Notes: generated by a model not told the origin, from the letters alone. A stretch of DNA of 64,000 nt from Cunninghamia lanceolata (GCA_027924645.1 BSBN01001687.1:558001-622000), one strand, 5' to 3'; counted from the stretch's first letter, positions 22,587 through 34,269 are shown. A program made the numbers and translations.

Positions 22587-22591
22587 GATAG

Positions 22592-22815
22592 AAAGAGAAA
22601 GGAACATTCTGATTGCCTCCATCTTGGCTACCGAAGAAAAATTCTCCTCAAAATTAATGCCTTCAACTTGTGAGTATCCTTTACATACCAACCTTGCTTT
22701 GTTCCTTACAACTTCACCTTCTTCATTCAGCTTGTTCTTGAACACCCACTTTATTCCTATAATATTCTTATTGGCTGGTCTGGGAACCAATTCCCATGTC
22801 TGATTCTTCTCTATC
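22592..22815 (-). pseudogene. E5 pol, RT N-terminal part
   Basis: An open minus frame gives [57 protein letters not shown], the classic start of Copia RT. It ends at the E7 insertion; the reading resumes at 14289 with [17 protein letters not shown] before it marks the usual linker. The protein copies element RNA into DNA within virus-like particles. Confidence 0.9.
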
Positions 22816-23078
22816 TAATCTGGTTCTTCTTCCATTTCTTTTATCCATCCATCATCTTTGCTACCATCATCAAAGGTTTTGGATTCTACTTTTGATAGAA
22901 AACAGAAGTTTACTTGCTCATGTGTCTTAGCAAACCTTCTCCTTGTCTGTACACCTTCATCCTTATCTCCAATGATCTGATCTATTGAGTGGTTCTTCTG
23001 AACATACTTTGCTGGAGTCTTAGGCATCTGCTCTGGTTCTTGTTCCTTTTCTTCTTTTACTTCTTATTCATCTTCAAA
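22816..23078 (-). pseudogene. E5 integrase-RT linker
   Basis: An acidic, Lys-rich stretch (TRRRFAKTHEQVNFC, KDDGWIKEMEEEPD) in broken frames connects integrase to RT, as in other Copia polyproteins. It has no domain of its own. Confidence 0.6.
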
Positions 23079-24030
23079 TCATGGAAAGATATCAGATTTA
23101 GAGTCCTTTATTTCTTGTGAGATTTGATACAAGTCTTCATCTACTTTGACATTTGTGCTTTCAATCATCTTTCCCAACCTCTTATTGTAGCATCTACAGG
23201 CCTTGCTTCGGGTTGAGTAACCAAGAAAGATTCCTTCATCACTTCTTGAGTCAAACTTTCCTAGGTCTTCTTCATCTCTTTTGATATAACATTTGCTTCC
23301 AATGATCCTAAAGTATTTGATAGTGGGAGGTCTTCCATACCATAGCTCATAAGGGCTCTTAGTGTTGTTGACCCTCAATTGTACTCCATTAATTAGATAG
23401 ACAACAATGTGAACTACCTCCTTCCAATACATATTAGGTAGATCTGCATCTTTTAACATTGCCCTAGACATATCTTGCACAGTCCTATTCTTCCTTTCAA
23501 CTACCCCATTTTGTTGAGGGGTCCTAGGAGTTGACAGACATCTCCTAATATCATGATCTTTAAAAAACTTTTCAAATTCATTTGAAGTAAAATCACCTTC
23601 TCTATCAGACCATAAACACTTGATCTTAGCATCTACTTCATTTTCAACCATAGCTTTGAACACCTGAAATTTATCAAGGGCATCTAATTTTTCTCTTAAG
23701 AAAGTAACCTAAGTCATTCTAGAATAATAATCAATAAGCAACATAAAATACCTCTCACCTTTTTGACTCTTTACTCTTGTAGGGCCACACAGATTCATGT
23801 GAATCAACTCCAAAATTTTCTTTGAAGAAGAGTACTCTTTGCTTTTTAAACTTGTCTTTTTTTTTCTTTCCTATTTGACATTCCTTGCATACTATGTTCG
23901 CAAGCTTGCTTATCTTGGGCATGTCTCTCACTGCATGAGTAGAGTTGATCCTTACCATATTATCAAAATTGTTGTATCCCATTCTTTTGTACTGCAACCA
24001 ACACTCACCATATTGAGCCAACAAACATGT
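23079..24030 (-). pseudogene. E5 integrase, decayed
   Basis: The first part (23755-24024) carries the zinc-binding CKECQIGKKKKDKF end of the GAG-pre-integrase region and SHESVWPYKSKESKR, a damaged HSDLCGP-like block. The 194-codon frame 23079-23663 holds CLWSDREGDFTSNEFEKFF (second catalytic Asp), STPRTPQQNGVVERKNRT (catalytic Glu) and the C-terminal GSKCYIKRDEEDLGKFDSR, RSDEGIFLGYS. A gap between the two frames reflects frameshifts. In the family it joins the cDNA to host DNA. Confidence 0.88.
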
Positions 24031-24047
24031 TCTTCCATTTACCCCCT

Positions 24048-24515
24048 TCAGATGATAGATATCACCATATGTCTTGATATCTTCTGCAACAAGTTTTTTG
24101 GATCCTGCCTTCCTGATTTCACAACCTTTGGCATGAAAGGTGAGATTATAACCTTTGCTGCAAACATCTGAATAACACTAAGAAGATTGTTCTTTATCCC
24201 TTTGACATAGAGGACATCCTCAGTCCTATTCTTCCCATCAATAGTTATAGCACCTTTTCCATAGATTTTTGTTGACTCATCACCACCAAACTTGACAACA
24301 CCACCATCCCACTTATCAAGGCTAATGAACTTCTCCTTGTCACTAGTCGTATGATTTGAGAAACCACTATCAATTACCCAAGCCTTAGCTTCTTCTCTTG
24401 CATGAAAAGTAATCCATACAACCATTGATCTGCCATTGTTTTGATTTGTTTGCAAGGCATCAGTCTTATCACATTTTCCAACATCATCATTTTTGTCACC
24501 AACACTTAAGGCCAT
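24048..24515 (-). pseudogene. E5 aspartic protease region
   Basis: The frame includes AWVIDSGFSNHTTSDKEKF, the retropepsin active-site DSG with the usual Copia SNH.T context, then KFGGDESTKIYGKGAI and IKNNLLSV. The active Asp is intact. It would cleave the polyprotein. It follows gag after one stop (24528). Confidence 0.88.
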
Positions 24516-24524
24516 GAAAAGTGT

Positions 24525-25422
24525 TTAATCATGATCCTCATCTTTTGAAGAATAATTGCGCTCTATGGAATACAGACTTCTTTTGAACTTGTCTCTCTTG
24601 TTACTACCCCTTGATTCTTTAAAAGGACATTTAGAAGAAAAGTGACCAACCTTTCCACAATTGAAACATTTGAAGGGTAACTTACCTTTATATTTGTCAT
24701 GCCTTTCTTTAGTCTTCTCACAAAAAAAATTCTTTAACTTCATCAGATCTCTCATCTTCATCAGCAATTTCATCCTTTGTCTTCATACTGACTTTGAAAG
24801 TAGCTTCTTTCTTTGGAGAATCATTGCCAAACTCTCTCATTTCAAAGGCAGTAAGGGAACTAAACAATTTATCTACAATGTATGTATCCAAGTCCACATT
24901 ATCCTCAATAGCAAATAGCTTATGACTTAAAGATTTAGGAAGAGATCTTAGAACTTTCTTCACAATCTCATCTTCTTTTACTTCTCCACCAAGACCTATG
25001 ATGCCATTGACCACTTCATTCACCCGGAGCATATATCCAACAATGTCTTCATCTTCTATCATTTTTAATGTCTCAAATTTGCTTTTAAAGATTTGCATCT
25101 TTTTTTTATTTACTTTCTTATCTCCTTCATAAATGGTTTCAAGTTTAACCCAAACTTCTTTAACTAAACTGCAACTCATTACCTTTGAAAGTTTTGAATC
25201 AAATAACCCACTCATGATAGCAAACTTTGCCTTGGCATTGTTATCATACAACTTAACTTCATCTGCATTTGTAGGAATAGTAGCAGGAACTTTGTATATA
25301 GTCTTGACATAGTCCCAAACACCACACCCTAGAGAGTTGATATAGGTTTCCATCCTTAGCTTCCAAAAAGCATAATTTGTTCCATCAAACCTAGGTATCT
25401 TTCTAGACCCATTAAGTGTCAT
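24525..25422 (-). pseudogene. E5 gag, one frameshift
   Basis: The 234-codon frame from ATG at 25422 begins MTLNGSRKIPRFDGTNYAFW, then TIYEGDKKVNKKKMQIF and VLRSLPKSL, standard Copia gag. It ends in DEVKEFFL; one base at an A-rich run (24722-24729) shifts the reading to a second frame (24525-24773) with CFNCGKVGHFSSKC, an intact CCHC zinc knuckle. A single indel at a homopolymer therefore separates capsid and nucleocapsid parts. Confidence 0.9.
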
Positions 25423-25463
25423 CCATGAACTTCCTCAAGCAATTAAGCTTCCTTCAGAGGAAC

Positions 25464-25478
25464 TTGGCTCTGATACCA
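25464..25478 (-). promoter_or_regulatory. E5 primer binding site (tRNA-iMet)
   Basis: The minus strand reads TGGTATCAGAGCCAA, a perfect initiator-Met site two bases after the LTR end. Confidence 0.93.
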
Positions 25479-25480
25479 AT

Positions 25481-27272
25481 TGTTGAACACACCAAGATAG
25501 TAAGAGGGGGGGTGAATCAATATATTATTAAACTTCAAGTCCTCTAGAGCAGATTAAAACTTAAGCATTATAGCATCAACAAAACATGAAATATTAACAC
25601 AATACACATCAACACATAACACCAAATATATGTGGAAAACCCAAGGGAAAAACCACGGTGAGGATTAACTCACAATATATGAAGCTCAAAATAACAACTT
25701 TTTTTTAGGGCTACAACCCAACGAAGCTACTACTCCCTGAAGACTTTGTTTTTGGGTCACTCCCAAGGAAGATACTACTCCTTGAATTGAGAACAAACTC
25801 ACAAAATATTACAGTATGATAGTCCTTCTACTATCTGAAAACTAACATTGAAACTCACACCTTTGATGATTGCAATTTTGCCCCTTCACACTTCCTTCTG
25901 ATGATCAGATTAGTTAGGCACACTCTATACTTGATTAGTGTTAGAAATGTCTTCAAGATGAATTAGAGTGGTATCTACAACTTTTATTCTTTCTCCTTCA
26001 GTTGCACATCCTAATGCATTCATTATGCTCTATATCTTGCTTGCGAGACTTACCAATCACTTTGCAATCACAAAATCACCTAAATTTGATTTATAATTTA
26101 TACATGATATTACATTGATTATATTGCTTGTCAGCTAGAGACACATGAAAAATACATTTACAAGTCGACCAGACAACACATAACATGAAATGTGTAGAGG
26201 ACAAGTCCTAGACAAGACTACACACTACAGCAATAGAAGACCCATGCCTTGTGGACATTAAGACTTTCTTAACCATGTCCAAAGCATTGTTCACATCATC
26301 AAACACTAAGGAATTGCATCCACACACTTTGCTCATTTAAAAATAGGACAGCCTTAAGCAAAAACATATGAAGCTTAAAGCATAATAGCCACATCAACTT
26401 GAAAACCTTGTGCAGTACTGGAAACAAGAAAGATATTAATGAAACTCTTCCAAACGAGTCTACATGACTCATACAACATCCCCAAACACTCCTTTACCTC
26501 CACACATCTTCAACCATGAACTCTAGGAACAACAAGTCATCCTGAACACTTTGCAACATACTATTATTGAAAAACTGAGCTTGTAGACCACCAAGAAACT
26601 TGAAACTACAAGCAAGCATGTAATGCACATCCATGAACATATCCACAAAACTACAAAGGAAAACATTCACTTTTGGAGGAATGTAGAGCATTCCAACATG
26701 CCTTCAATACCACCTTACTCTCCTAGAACACATGTCGGTACTCTATCATGCATAACTTTCACAGCGGAAGGACAAATGATCTAAAATTTTGGAAGTATCA
26801 CCTTCACTGCACCTTGAACATAGTTCTAGAACCACATATCCATCACTACACATGCGAAGGAATGTAGAACATTCCATTTCCCTACTAAGAACAATAACAT
26901 TATCTTCAGACTGTCAACAACAAAACCCTCTTCTAGTAATCCAATCATCATGAAACTTGGGCCAGGCCATCAGTAACATCTTCCCAACATTAGCAACACA
27001 TTTGATCATCTTAGTGCTTCTAAGTCCCATATTAATGTAACTTCATACTCAACTCTGCACTGATCCAGGCATGACATCCAACCATGAACTTCAGTAACCT
27101 CATTATATTCAACATGACATTCAACCATGAACTGTATCTTCTCTATTGGATAGGACATGACATCCAACCATGAACTATACCTTCTCTACACATGACATCC
27201 AACCATTAACACCATCACATATCCAAGATAGTATTGACATCAATGACAACCCTAGGAAGCATATGTGTAACA
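25481..27272 (-). repeat. E5 5' LTR
   Basis: 1792 bp, plus-strand ends TGTTGAACACACC and ATATGTGTAACA. It pairs with 9978-12865 except for E6. It contains the shared LTR core block at 25632-25678 and two copies of the 45-bp unit (25717, 25762). Confidence 0.95.
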
Positions 27273-27284
27273 CTAGCATAGTTA

Positions 27285-28340
27285 GATAAGGTGCTAGCAA
27301 CCTATGGATCCTAGTAGGACAAAAATTAGGGAAGTGCAATCCTACTACATAACACATTGAAGTGAATACAATGTAATGTAGATAGAATTTGTTTATTTTT
27401 ATATGTAATACTTTTTGATGGAATGTATTGATAGTTTCACCAAATTCTTCACCCTCCATTCTGTACAAAGTTTTGGGTTTTGCTATATCTTTTATCAATT
27501 AAGACATCAATGCTAAATATGACCACCTCCTACCTTGATAGTTTGAGGAGACACCTTATTTCTATATTGTCAACCTACACAAGCTAGATAAGCTTCTTGT
27601 GTTTGAACTACTTTAACTTATTTTTCATCCAACATATCAAGGCTTTCTAGACTAAGCGCTCAATACTCTTTATGATCAAGGAGATCTTAAAGAGAGATGT
27701 TCATGTTAGAAATTTTAATTTCTAGCAATAGAACCACTTCTTATCCAAATATGATTTACAATAGGGTAGGACCTATGAGTTTTTGTGAAATTGTCCTATA
27801 GGCCTAAAGAGTGGGGTAAACTTGTAAATGTCAATCTCATTTTATTATTTTCCTATAGTTGTCTATTGAATAGATGAAAGTATACTAAGAAAGAGCTACG
27901 GTTGATGTGAAATATTCACAAAGTTCTTGCATTTACAGATTCTTGAATGATGATGTGTTGCATATAACAATAACTTTCAAAACTCTAAATCTATAGATGG
28001 TTTGTTGTAGAATGCAAGGCTTCTACTCATTTTGTAAAGTAATCAGTTGTTATAATAAATGTGTAGACATCAAATAAAGGTGGGGAAATTTCCCTAACAA
28101 AATCCAATCCCCACATGGAGAATGTCTATCACAATGGATTTAAGTTCTTGTGTGGGGGAGTGTAGTGAATACATGAAGATCTGATAATTAGGATAACTTT
28201 TCACAAAAAATAGCACATTTCCTTTAAGAGTGGGCCAAATAACCCAAATGAAGAATTTTCTTGTTGTGGAATGACCACCAAAGCATCCTCCACATATACT
28301 ACTATGGAATTCCCCTAGGATTTATTTGACTTCCTCCTTT
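27285..28340 (-). pseudogene. E8 integrase, decayed
   Basis: The minus reading shows an H2C2-like start (CGGCFGGHS near 28260-28290), then the catalytic core beginning with a WGLDFVREISPP-like string near 28080-28130, TTDYFTK.VEA and RISQ-type blocks. The C-terminal GEEFGETINTF (about 27425-27460) is the usual Gypsy integrase end. Numerous stops occur. No chromodomain is visible. Confidence 0.7.
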
Positions 28341-28615
28341 TTTATGCAATAGAACAAGATCTTGTTAAGGTCTCTCTTGTATAACATATCATTAGTTATC
28401 ACATATTTTTTTCTCAAAATGTATAATCATTTCTTTTCATGAGTAGAATTTTTAGGATAGGTTTGGTCTACTAAGAATTTGACAATATGTGCATACCATG
28501 GTAAGGAGGAATATTTTGTGTGTTTCATTAACATAGATCCCCTCAAGTTCAACTTGAGGAACTAGATTATTTGCTAACTAAATAATTACTAATTATCCTT
28601 CAATAGAATTTTAAT

Positions 28616-28981
28616 TCAAATAAGTTTGAACTCATTGAGTAAAGTAAGGAAACATCTATCCTTTCTTGACAGCATGGGTTGTGTAAGGAATGTGGACAAG
28701 GGTTCTAGCTTGACAATAACTTGTGTCTCTTGGTTTACCATATAGTGATTCAGACATTCAATTAAAAATACTATGGCTAAGTCTTTTTGTACTTGGGTAT
28801 GATTATTTTCATAATCAAGAAGGGTGCGACTAATGAAATATATTGCTTTCTCTTTCCCATCACCATCTTCACGTGCTAACATGCACACTATGGAAAGTTT
28901 TATTTTCCTTAGATATAATATTAGAGGTTGATCTTGTTTGGGTGGCATGAGAGTTAGGAGGGCAAGGAAAAACTTTTTCAC
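28616..28981 (-). pseudogene. E8 Gypsy RNase H
   Basis: A 121-codon frame with PLILYLRKIKLSIVCMLARE, EKAIYFISRTLLDYENNHTQ, LAIVFLIECLNHYMV and LEPLSTFLTQPMLSRKDRCF matches the RNase H that follows RT in Gypsy elements. The first motif lacks the usual VGAVL residues. It degrades RNA in RNA:DNA hybrids during reverse transcription. Confidence 0.85.
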
Positions 28982-29233
28982 TTGATCAAAACCATTCTAA
29001 TCATATGTCATTAATTCTTTTTGTATGTATTTATTCAATAAGTTATTAATTGGATAAATCTGGAATGTAAGGTCAAGTATTGAACATCAAATAGCCCCTA
29101 ATTGGCCTAGAAAATTCATGACTACATATTCAATGGTGAGGGAAGTTGCCTCTAAGATTGTTTTCACTTTATTAGGATCCAAATATATTCCCCTATAGGT
29201 AACAATAAACCTTAGCATATTTCCAACTATGAC

Positions 29234-29950
29234 TCAAAATATGCATTTCTCTGAATTTAATCTAACTTTGCATCCATGGAGTCTAATCAATTCTCCTAGA
29301 TGATTTTCCCTTTGCTTGGAATTTTCCAATAAATTGTCAACATATAATTCTACCATGTCATGGATGAGGTCATGAAATATATGGGTCATGTCTCTTTGAT
29401 ATGTAGAACCAATGTTTTTTAATTTGAATGGCATAGTGAACATCATTTTTCTTTGGTTTCTTTTCATAATGTGAATTTGATTATAGCCAAGAAACCATTT
29501 TTTAAGTGATATCATTTCATAATAGACTATCAAGTCGACACTATCATCCATGGAGGGAAGAGGAATATCTTTAGGACAAGCCTTGTTAATGTCTCTAAAG
29601 TCAATGTGTATTAATATCTTCCCATTTTTCTTAAGCATTGGGACTACATTTGATATCCATGCCAAGTAATCTACTAGTTTAATGATCCCCATATTGATAG
29701 GTTTCTTTAGTTCCTCTTTTATCATTGTGATGAGATTAGGTTTTTATAGGTTTCAATTTTTGTTTAATTAGATTTACATCTAGTTTTCTAACCAAGTTAT
29801 GAATGACAACGTTAGGATTCAACCTTAGCATGTCCAAATATTCCCAAGCAAAGAAATATATAAAATCAATAAAGAGTTATATGTAAATTTCTACTTATTC
29901 CTCCATTATATTAGCTCCAACTTTCACCATTCTCAACTTTTCTTGGTGTG
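29234..29950 (-). pseudogene. E8 reverse transcriptase, catalytic YVDD changed to YVDN
   Basis: The 163-codon frame 29234-29725 carries VVPMLKKNGKILIHIDFRDI, NKACPKDIPLPSMDDSVD, FKLKNIGSTYQRDMTHIFHD and ELYVDNLLENS. The second Asp of the active site is Asn (29333-29344), one G-to-A step, so polymerase activity would be lost even if the frame were open. Upstream to about 29950 an AWEYLDMLRLNPNVVIHNLV string is the standard Tat-type lead-in. Confidence 0.88.
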
Positions 29951-30299
29951 GCAATGTTTAAGCTAATGCTTCCCCCCCTCAGAGAAGGTCAACCTTCTTT
30001 GAATTGTAAATGGATAGGAGGTAATTCATGGCATGTTTTACATTAAAAATATATAGCTCCCCTCCAAATTAATTATTTAGATGAGGTATTAAGGAATACT
30101 CCTTCTTATGATAAACTTTTGGGAGGTCATCATAGACATAAAGATGTTCAAGAATGGCTTTGTTTCTTTCTGCATAATAACATGTGAAAATTTCTGCTCT
30201 ATTTTCCATGTAATTAAGGAAACATGGTAGGTAATCCCTCTCTATCAATAGTTATTTTTGAATTTATGTAACTCTAAGTTTCACAATTATGTATGGGGT

Positions 30300-30690
30300 G
30301 AAAACATTGCAAATAAGGTGGTCGTAGAGGTAGCCAACTAGTTGTCTTCTTTAGGTATAGCTTGTATTAAGAAGAAATCAAAGTGATGGACTAAACTTTG
30401 GAGTACATCTTTATAGGTTCGTAGGCATTCAAACTTGGTTTCAAAATTTATAGACACTTGGTTTATGACTAACTAAGAATCTCCAAAAAAGTAAATCTTC
30501 TCTCCTCATATTAACACTAACATTACCCCTTAGGATAGGGATTCATACTCTACAATGTTATTGGTACAAAATATATCAAAGTTAAAATTGAAAGGTAGGA
30601 TTTTCCCTTTCAAATAGGTTAGGACTACCTAGCTCCCACTCCTATTCTACACTTTTCTGCATTGAATTTAAACATTGAAATGTTGTTTAG
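30300..30690 (-). pseudogene. E8 second RNase H (RVT_3-like), upstream of RT
   Basis: Two frames read together: FNAEKCRIGVGA (30640-30690, the FDGA...GxGAG strand with Asp changed to Asn), FCTNNIVEYESL (about 30545-30580, catalytic Glu), YFFGDS then LVINQV (about 30460-30500, catalytic Asp), and LRTYKDVLQSLVHHFDFFLI ending IPKEDN (about 30330-30425). This is the order of the plant-type additional RNase H. A frameshift and four stops break it. It sits between protease and RT, not between the first RNase H and integrase. Confidence 0.72.
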
Positions 30691-31089
30691 TAAAGTAATA
30701 GTTTCTAGTTTTATTTTTGGTCTTTGTGTAAGTTTGGGTTTCTCTTGCTTAGCATCAATTATGAGTTCTACCATACAAATATTATTTTTATCAATGGGAA
30801 CAATCATCATGATAAAAGGGGAATAATTCCCTATTGAATGAGCATCAAATGGAAATTTAAATGGATCAGTGTTTCCAACAATGGGCTATTTAGTAGTTTT
30901 TTTCATAAAAAAAGTATTTATTCCTTTAGAGTGTTCCCCTTTTTTAAACATGGAAGTTTCTTGATCTTTTGGTACCTTATTAGGTTCCTCTTCCTTTCTT
31001 ATGAGGATTTATTGTGGGGTGGGTTATGGTATCATTATTTTGTTGATAGGCAATTCATAGTCAATCAATACTTCTACCCTCTTCTTGGT
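30691..31089 (-). other. E8 linker between protease and second RNase H
   Basis: A short frame at 30625-30810 (MVELIIDAKQEKPKL) leads into the RNase H. The rest shows no domain. Confidence 0.4.
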
Positions 31090-31530
31090 TAAATGTATCT
31101 TGACCATGTGAAATAGTTTTGGATCTTGCTACACTATGTATTTTTCCTAGGTGGAGGAATATGACCTCCTATAATAGAGTGGAAGGTATGGCCTTTATGT
31201 TGTGTATCTAAGGTCTTCCTAACAATAAGTTGTACCATTTACCTTTAGTGATAATATAAAACATGGTAAGGATCATTTTTGGGCCAAGGGTGACTACAAG
31301 GATGAAATTTCCTATCATCACAACTTTTAAATTATCATACCCTTGTAGGGTGTCTCTATAGGATGTAATATTTATCTCATCATATGCAATTCTTTATAAA
31401 AGAGAGAAAGGAACTATATTTACCATGGCTTAATAATCAACTAGAGCTCTCTTAATTTAGGTGTCAAAAATCTGAGAAAATGCAAGGTAGGGTCTCCTCT
31501 TTTAGTCATTTTGGCCTCTAAAATCCTCTA
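31090..31530 (-). pseudogene. E8 aspartic protease, decayed
   Basis: The minus reading gives VVTLGPK near 31280, then KWYNLLLGRP-stop-IH (about 31205-31245) and PSTLLY, the FHV-D..Y..LLGRPW tail of plant Gypsy proteases, with Trp of GRPW turned into a stop (TGG to TAG). The DxG active site itself was not confidently found. Confidence 0.6.
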
Positions 31531-31539
31531 CCTAAGGTT

Positions 31540-32298
31540 GAAGAAAAAACCTAGATCTTAGAATTCTAAATTTGGTGGGTTAAGATCCAAGTCCATGAAA
31601 TTCACTTGCTCATCTAGAGGTAGAGATATATCATTTAAATATTTTAACCCAATTACATATAGAAGAGATTCATGATGGGTTGAAGAGTTACTTAGAAGGT
31701 CAATGAATGAGATTTGTGTAAATGATTTCTTAAGATCCTCTATTAATTTGTAAGGACCATTTGGATCAAGAGTTGGTTGAATTGAAGAGATCATGTGTCT
31801 ATTGTATTATAGTTGTTTATTCATTTGGGAACCTTCATCTATAACAAGTTCAACCAAACATAACATCTTTATTTATCCTTTTATCCTCAATTGATATGCC
31901 ACATTTAATTCTTTAGCATGTAAGACAACAATTGACCTTGACAAAGAGGGGATGGAAGATCCTTGTGTTGTATTTTTGTGCCCATGATTTAGGAAAGGAT
32001 TTTAATAAATCCTTAGGTTTGAATTTGGTGAGTAATATGTCCTTGGTTGTTATTTTTTCTCTTTGGGATGGGTATGAATCGATTGTAGTCATTGAAATTC
32101 TTAGTGTCATGCCTTTTATCTTATGGAAATTATAAAACCTTTCAAGATCACTATCCCTTGGCCTATGATACAGGTCAAATTGGATTTCCTTGAAGTAGTG
32201 GTTGTTTTATGGCCTATTATCCCTTAGGTAATGGTTGTTTCTATGAGTTAATCTAGAGTATTAGCTATTGCATTAATGTTTTGGTTCCCTTGATTGTA
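31540..32298 (-). pseudogene. E8 gag-protease linker
   Basis: A 78-codon frame (31558-31794) encodes FTQISFIDLLSNSSTHHESL, a block typical of the region before the Gypsy protease. The upstream part to the E9 insertion is broken and Asn/Gln-rich. Confidence 0.6.
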
Positions 32299-32303
32299 TT
32301 GTT

Positions 32304-33819
32304 TGTTGAATGCACAAGACAACTGAGAGGGGGGGTGAATCAGTTGTAACTTATAATTCCAAAACCCTCAAACACATTTAGATCCACATCAATTCAATTA
32401 ACCCTTAAACTGTTATGATGATTAAGCATGAAAGCAAATAACACAAACTAAATCAAATCAACATCAAACACAAGAGAATGCCAAATTTATGTGGAAAACC
32501 TAAGAAGGGAAAAACCACGATGAGGATTATCTCACAATATAAAGTAATATCAACACCAAAAAATAATAGGCTCACTGCCAAAATAGAGAAGAAGATAGAG
32601 AAGATTGTTACAAGGAGATGACTATCTCAATGCAACAAAGAATTCCACCATCAACACCTTCATAGTCATACTAAATAATTGTAGAAACCTTCTACTCACT
32701 ACATCCAGTAATCTAACACATGAAAGATTGTATTGTACCACATTCTACCACACTGCTATTCACATCACATACATCGTGCGCACACACTTTCCCAATCCCT
32801 TGATACTTATTTATATCATCTTCAACCATGAAAGCATTCTCCAAGGTTGGAAATCACCTTAGCTTCACAAATTCAAATTAGGTCAGACCTAAAACATTCC
32901 ACGGTGGAAAGGAATGAAGGTAGACCACAACACATCTTATCTTAGACCTAAATTCATCCAAGCACGCCACTCCATTCTTTCACAATCATCAAAGCAACTC
33001 CATAATTAGTGTAAACACCCAAGGTCGGCCAAACCTGTGTTAACACAATGAACTTTTAAGTACATGCTTCCTCAAGACAAAATACAACTTTGTGGACCAC
33101 ATACCAAGATTTAACATAATCTAAAGTATTCCATGAACATCCTAAAATATCTTGAAATCCAACAAATTCCTCCACAACTTTCACCTGTCGCACAACCTTA
33201 TCTTGTTTATCCAGTATACTTAACTATCTCCATCATATACTGTATCTCTAGAAATCAAATTCTAGAGCTTCAAACCACAAGAACTTCAACAAAAGAAAGA
33301 TATGAACCTTATAAGAACACTTCCAGAACCACAAGACCTAAAACCACTTTGCGAAGAAATGCGGAGAAAAGATATTTCTCCCATACACCTCTGCAAACCT
33401 TTGTGAATCATAGTCTTCATACTGGTGAATAGGCCTCCTTCTACACAACAATCTAGCATGCCAAATCCTAAATGTAGGATCTATAAACACCTCTAAACAA
33501 CATATTCAAACTACATGAACAAATATTTAGTATATAAGAAATGCGGAGCAAAACCAAAACACTACCCTGCAACATAAAACATCTTTACAACACATTGTTT
33601 CCTTTATTATTCAAGTTTTCTCAAAAGCACTTGGACCCAAGCACCAAAAGCATATTATCACTAGCTTCAATACTTCCTCATCATTAGAGATATTATCCAC
33701 TCAACACCAACTACTCATACTCTTGCAACATTTCTTACTCATATAGTTGACATAGTTGAAACCAATGACAACACAAGCTTGTTGACATCAATGACAACAC
33801 TGACTGCATACTTGCAACA
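32304..33819 (-). repeat. E9 3' LTR
   Basis: 1516 bp, ends TGTTGAATGCACAAG and CATACTTGCAACA. It carries one GGCTCACT unit (32569), against four in the partner LTR. Confidence 0.95.
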
Positions 33820-34205
33820 ATCTCCCCCTTTGTCATTAATGGAAACACATAATGTGAAAAACCATCAATACAACAACATCCTCATTACTATGCTTCATAC
33901 CAACTCTTGTCCTTTTCCTTTCTCTCCCTCTCAGCTTGCTACTCTCTTCTTGACAATTAACTCTTTCATTTTTCACATTGCTCTCTCTCCCCCTTTGACA
34001 TCAATGGAAAAGGGCTACACATCTCTCTTTCAATCTCACTTTTAGACAACTACTCAAACTTGTACCTACTCACTACTACTTTGTAACATTATTTCATTTA
34101 CTACTTTGCATACTCCCCTTTAGAAGCAACCAACATTAGAACTTACTCCCCTAACTGCAACAACCATCATGACCACTACCTACTCCCCCCTGAGAGGTAG
34201 CCTCC
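33820..34205 (-). promoter_or_regulatory. E9 multiplied polypurine tract
   Basis: ACAAAGGGGGAGAT abuts the LTR on the minus strand. Similar tracts recur near 33985-33999, 34111-34121, 34147-34156 and 34183-34200, the last just after the pol end. Confidence 0.75.
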
Positions 34206-34269
34206 AACATCAGTCAAGAATAAAGAATGAATCTTGAAAATCATTGGACTGATGCATCTCCTTATGCAT

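Larger units (their letters stand above)
14290..22591 (-). mobile_element. E7: non-autonomous LTR retrotransposon nested in E5 RT
   Basis: The LTRs of 1194 bp (14295-15488) and 1176 bp (21411-22586) bound 5.9 kb of internal DNA. Flanking bases GGTAA (14290-14294) and GATAG (22587-22591) are a plausible decayed 5-bp target duplication; removing the element and one copy restores the RT frame across the site. A primer-site-like sequence at 21390-21406 and a purine tract at 15489-15503 give minus orientation. The interior has one decayed long frame (18530-20548) with a G-patch-like motif and no protease, RT, RNase H or integrase. This is LARD-like, with Gypsy-type primer and tract. Confidence 0.85.
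9973..27277 (-). mobile_element. E5: complete Sirevirus-like Ty1/Copia retrotransposon with target duplication
   Basis: The two LTRs (9978-12865 and 25481-27272) are flanked by the same five bases, CTAGC (9973-9977 and 27273-27277), proving one insertion event. In minus order: 5' LTR, initiator-Met primer site, gag with zinc knuckle, protease, integrase, RT, RNase H, multiplied polypurine tract, 3' LTR. The coding region is interrupted by E7, and the 3' LTR by E6. Without those two the element would be about 7.9 kb. RT/RNase H signatures (YVDDIIFGG, PDIMHA, STSGGAFFLG) and the tract of repeated CTCCCCCTTTG match the Sirevirus group. It is pseudogenised by frameshifts. Confidence 0.9.

Noticed and set aside
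23839..24171. 110-codon plus-strand frame
   Set aside because: It is antisense to E5 integrase and protease, which have clear motifs on the minus strand.
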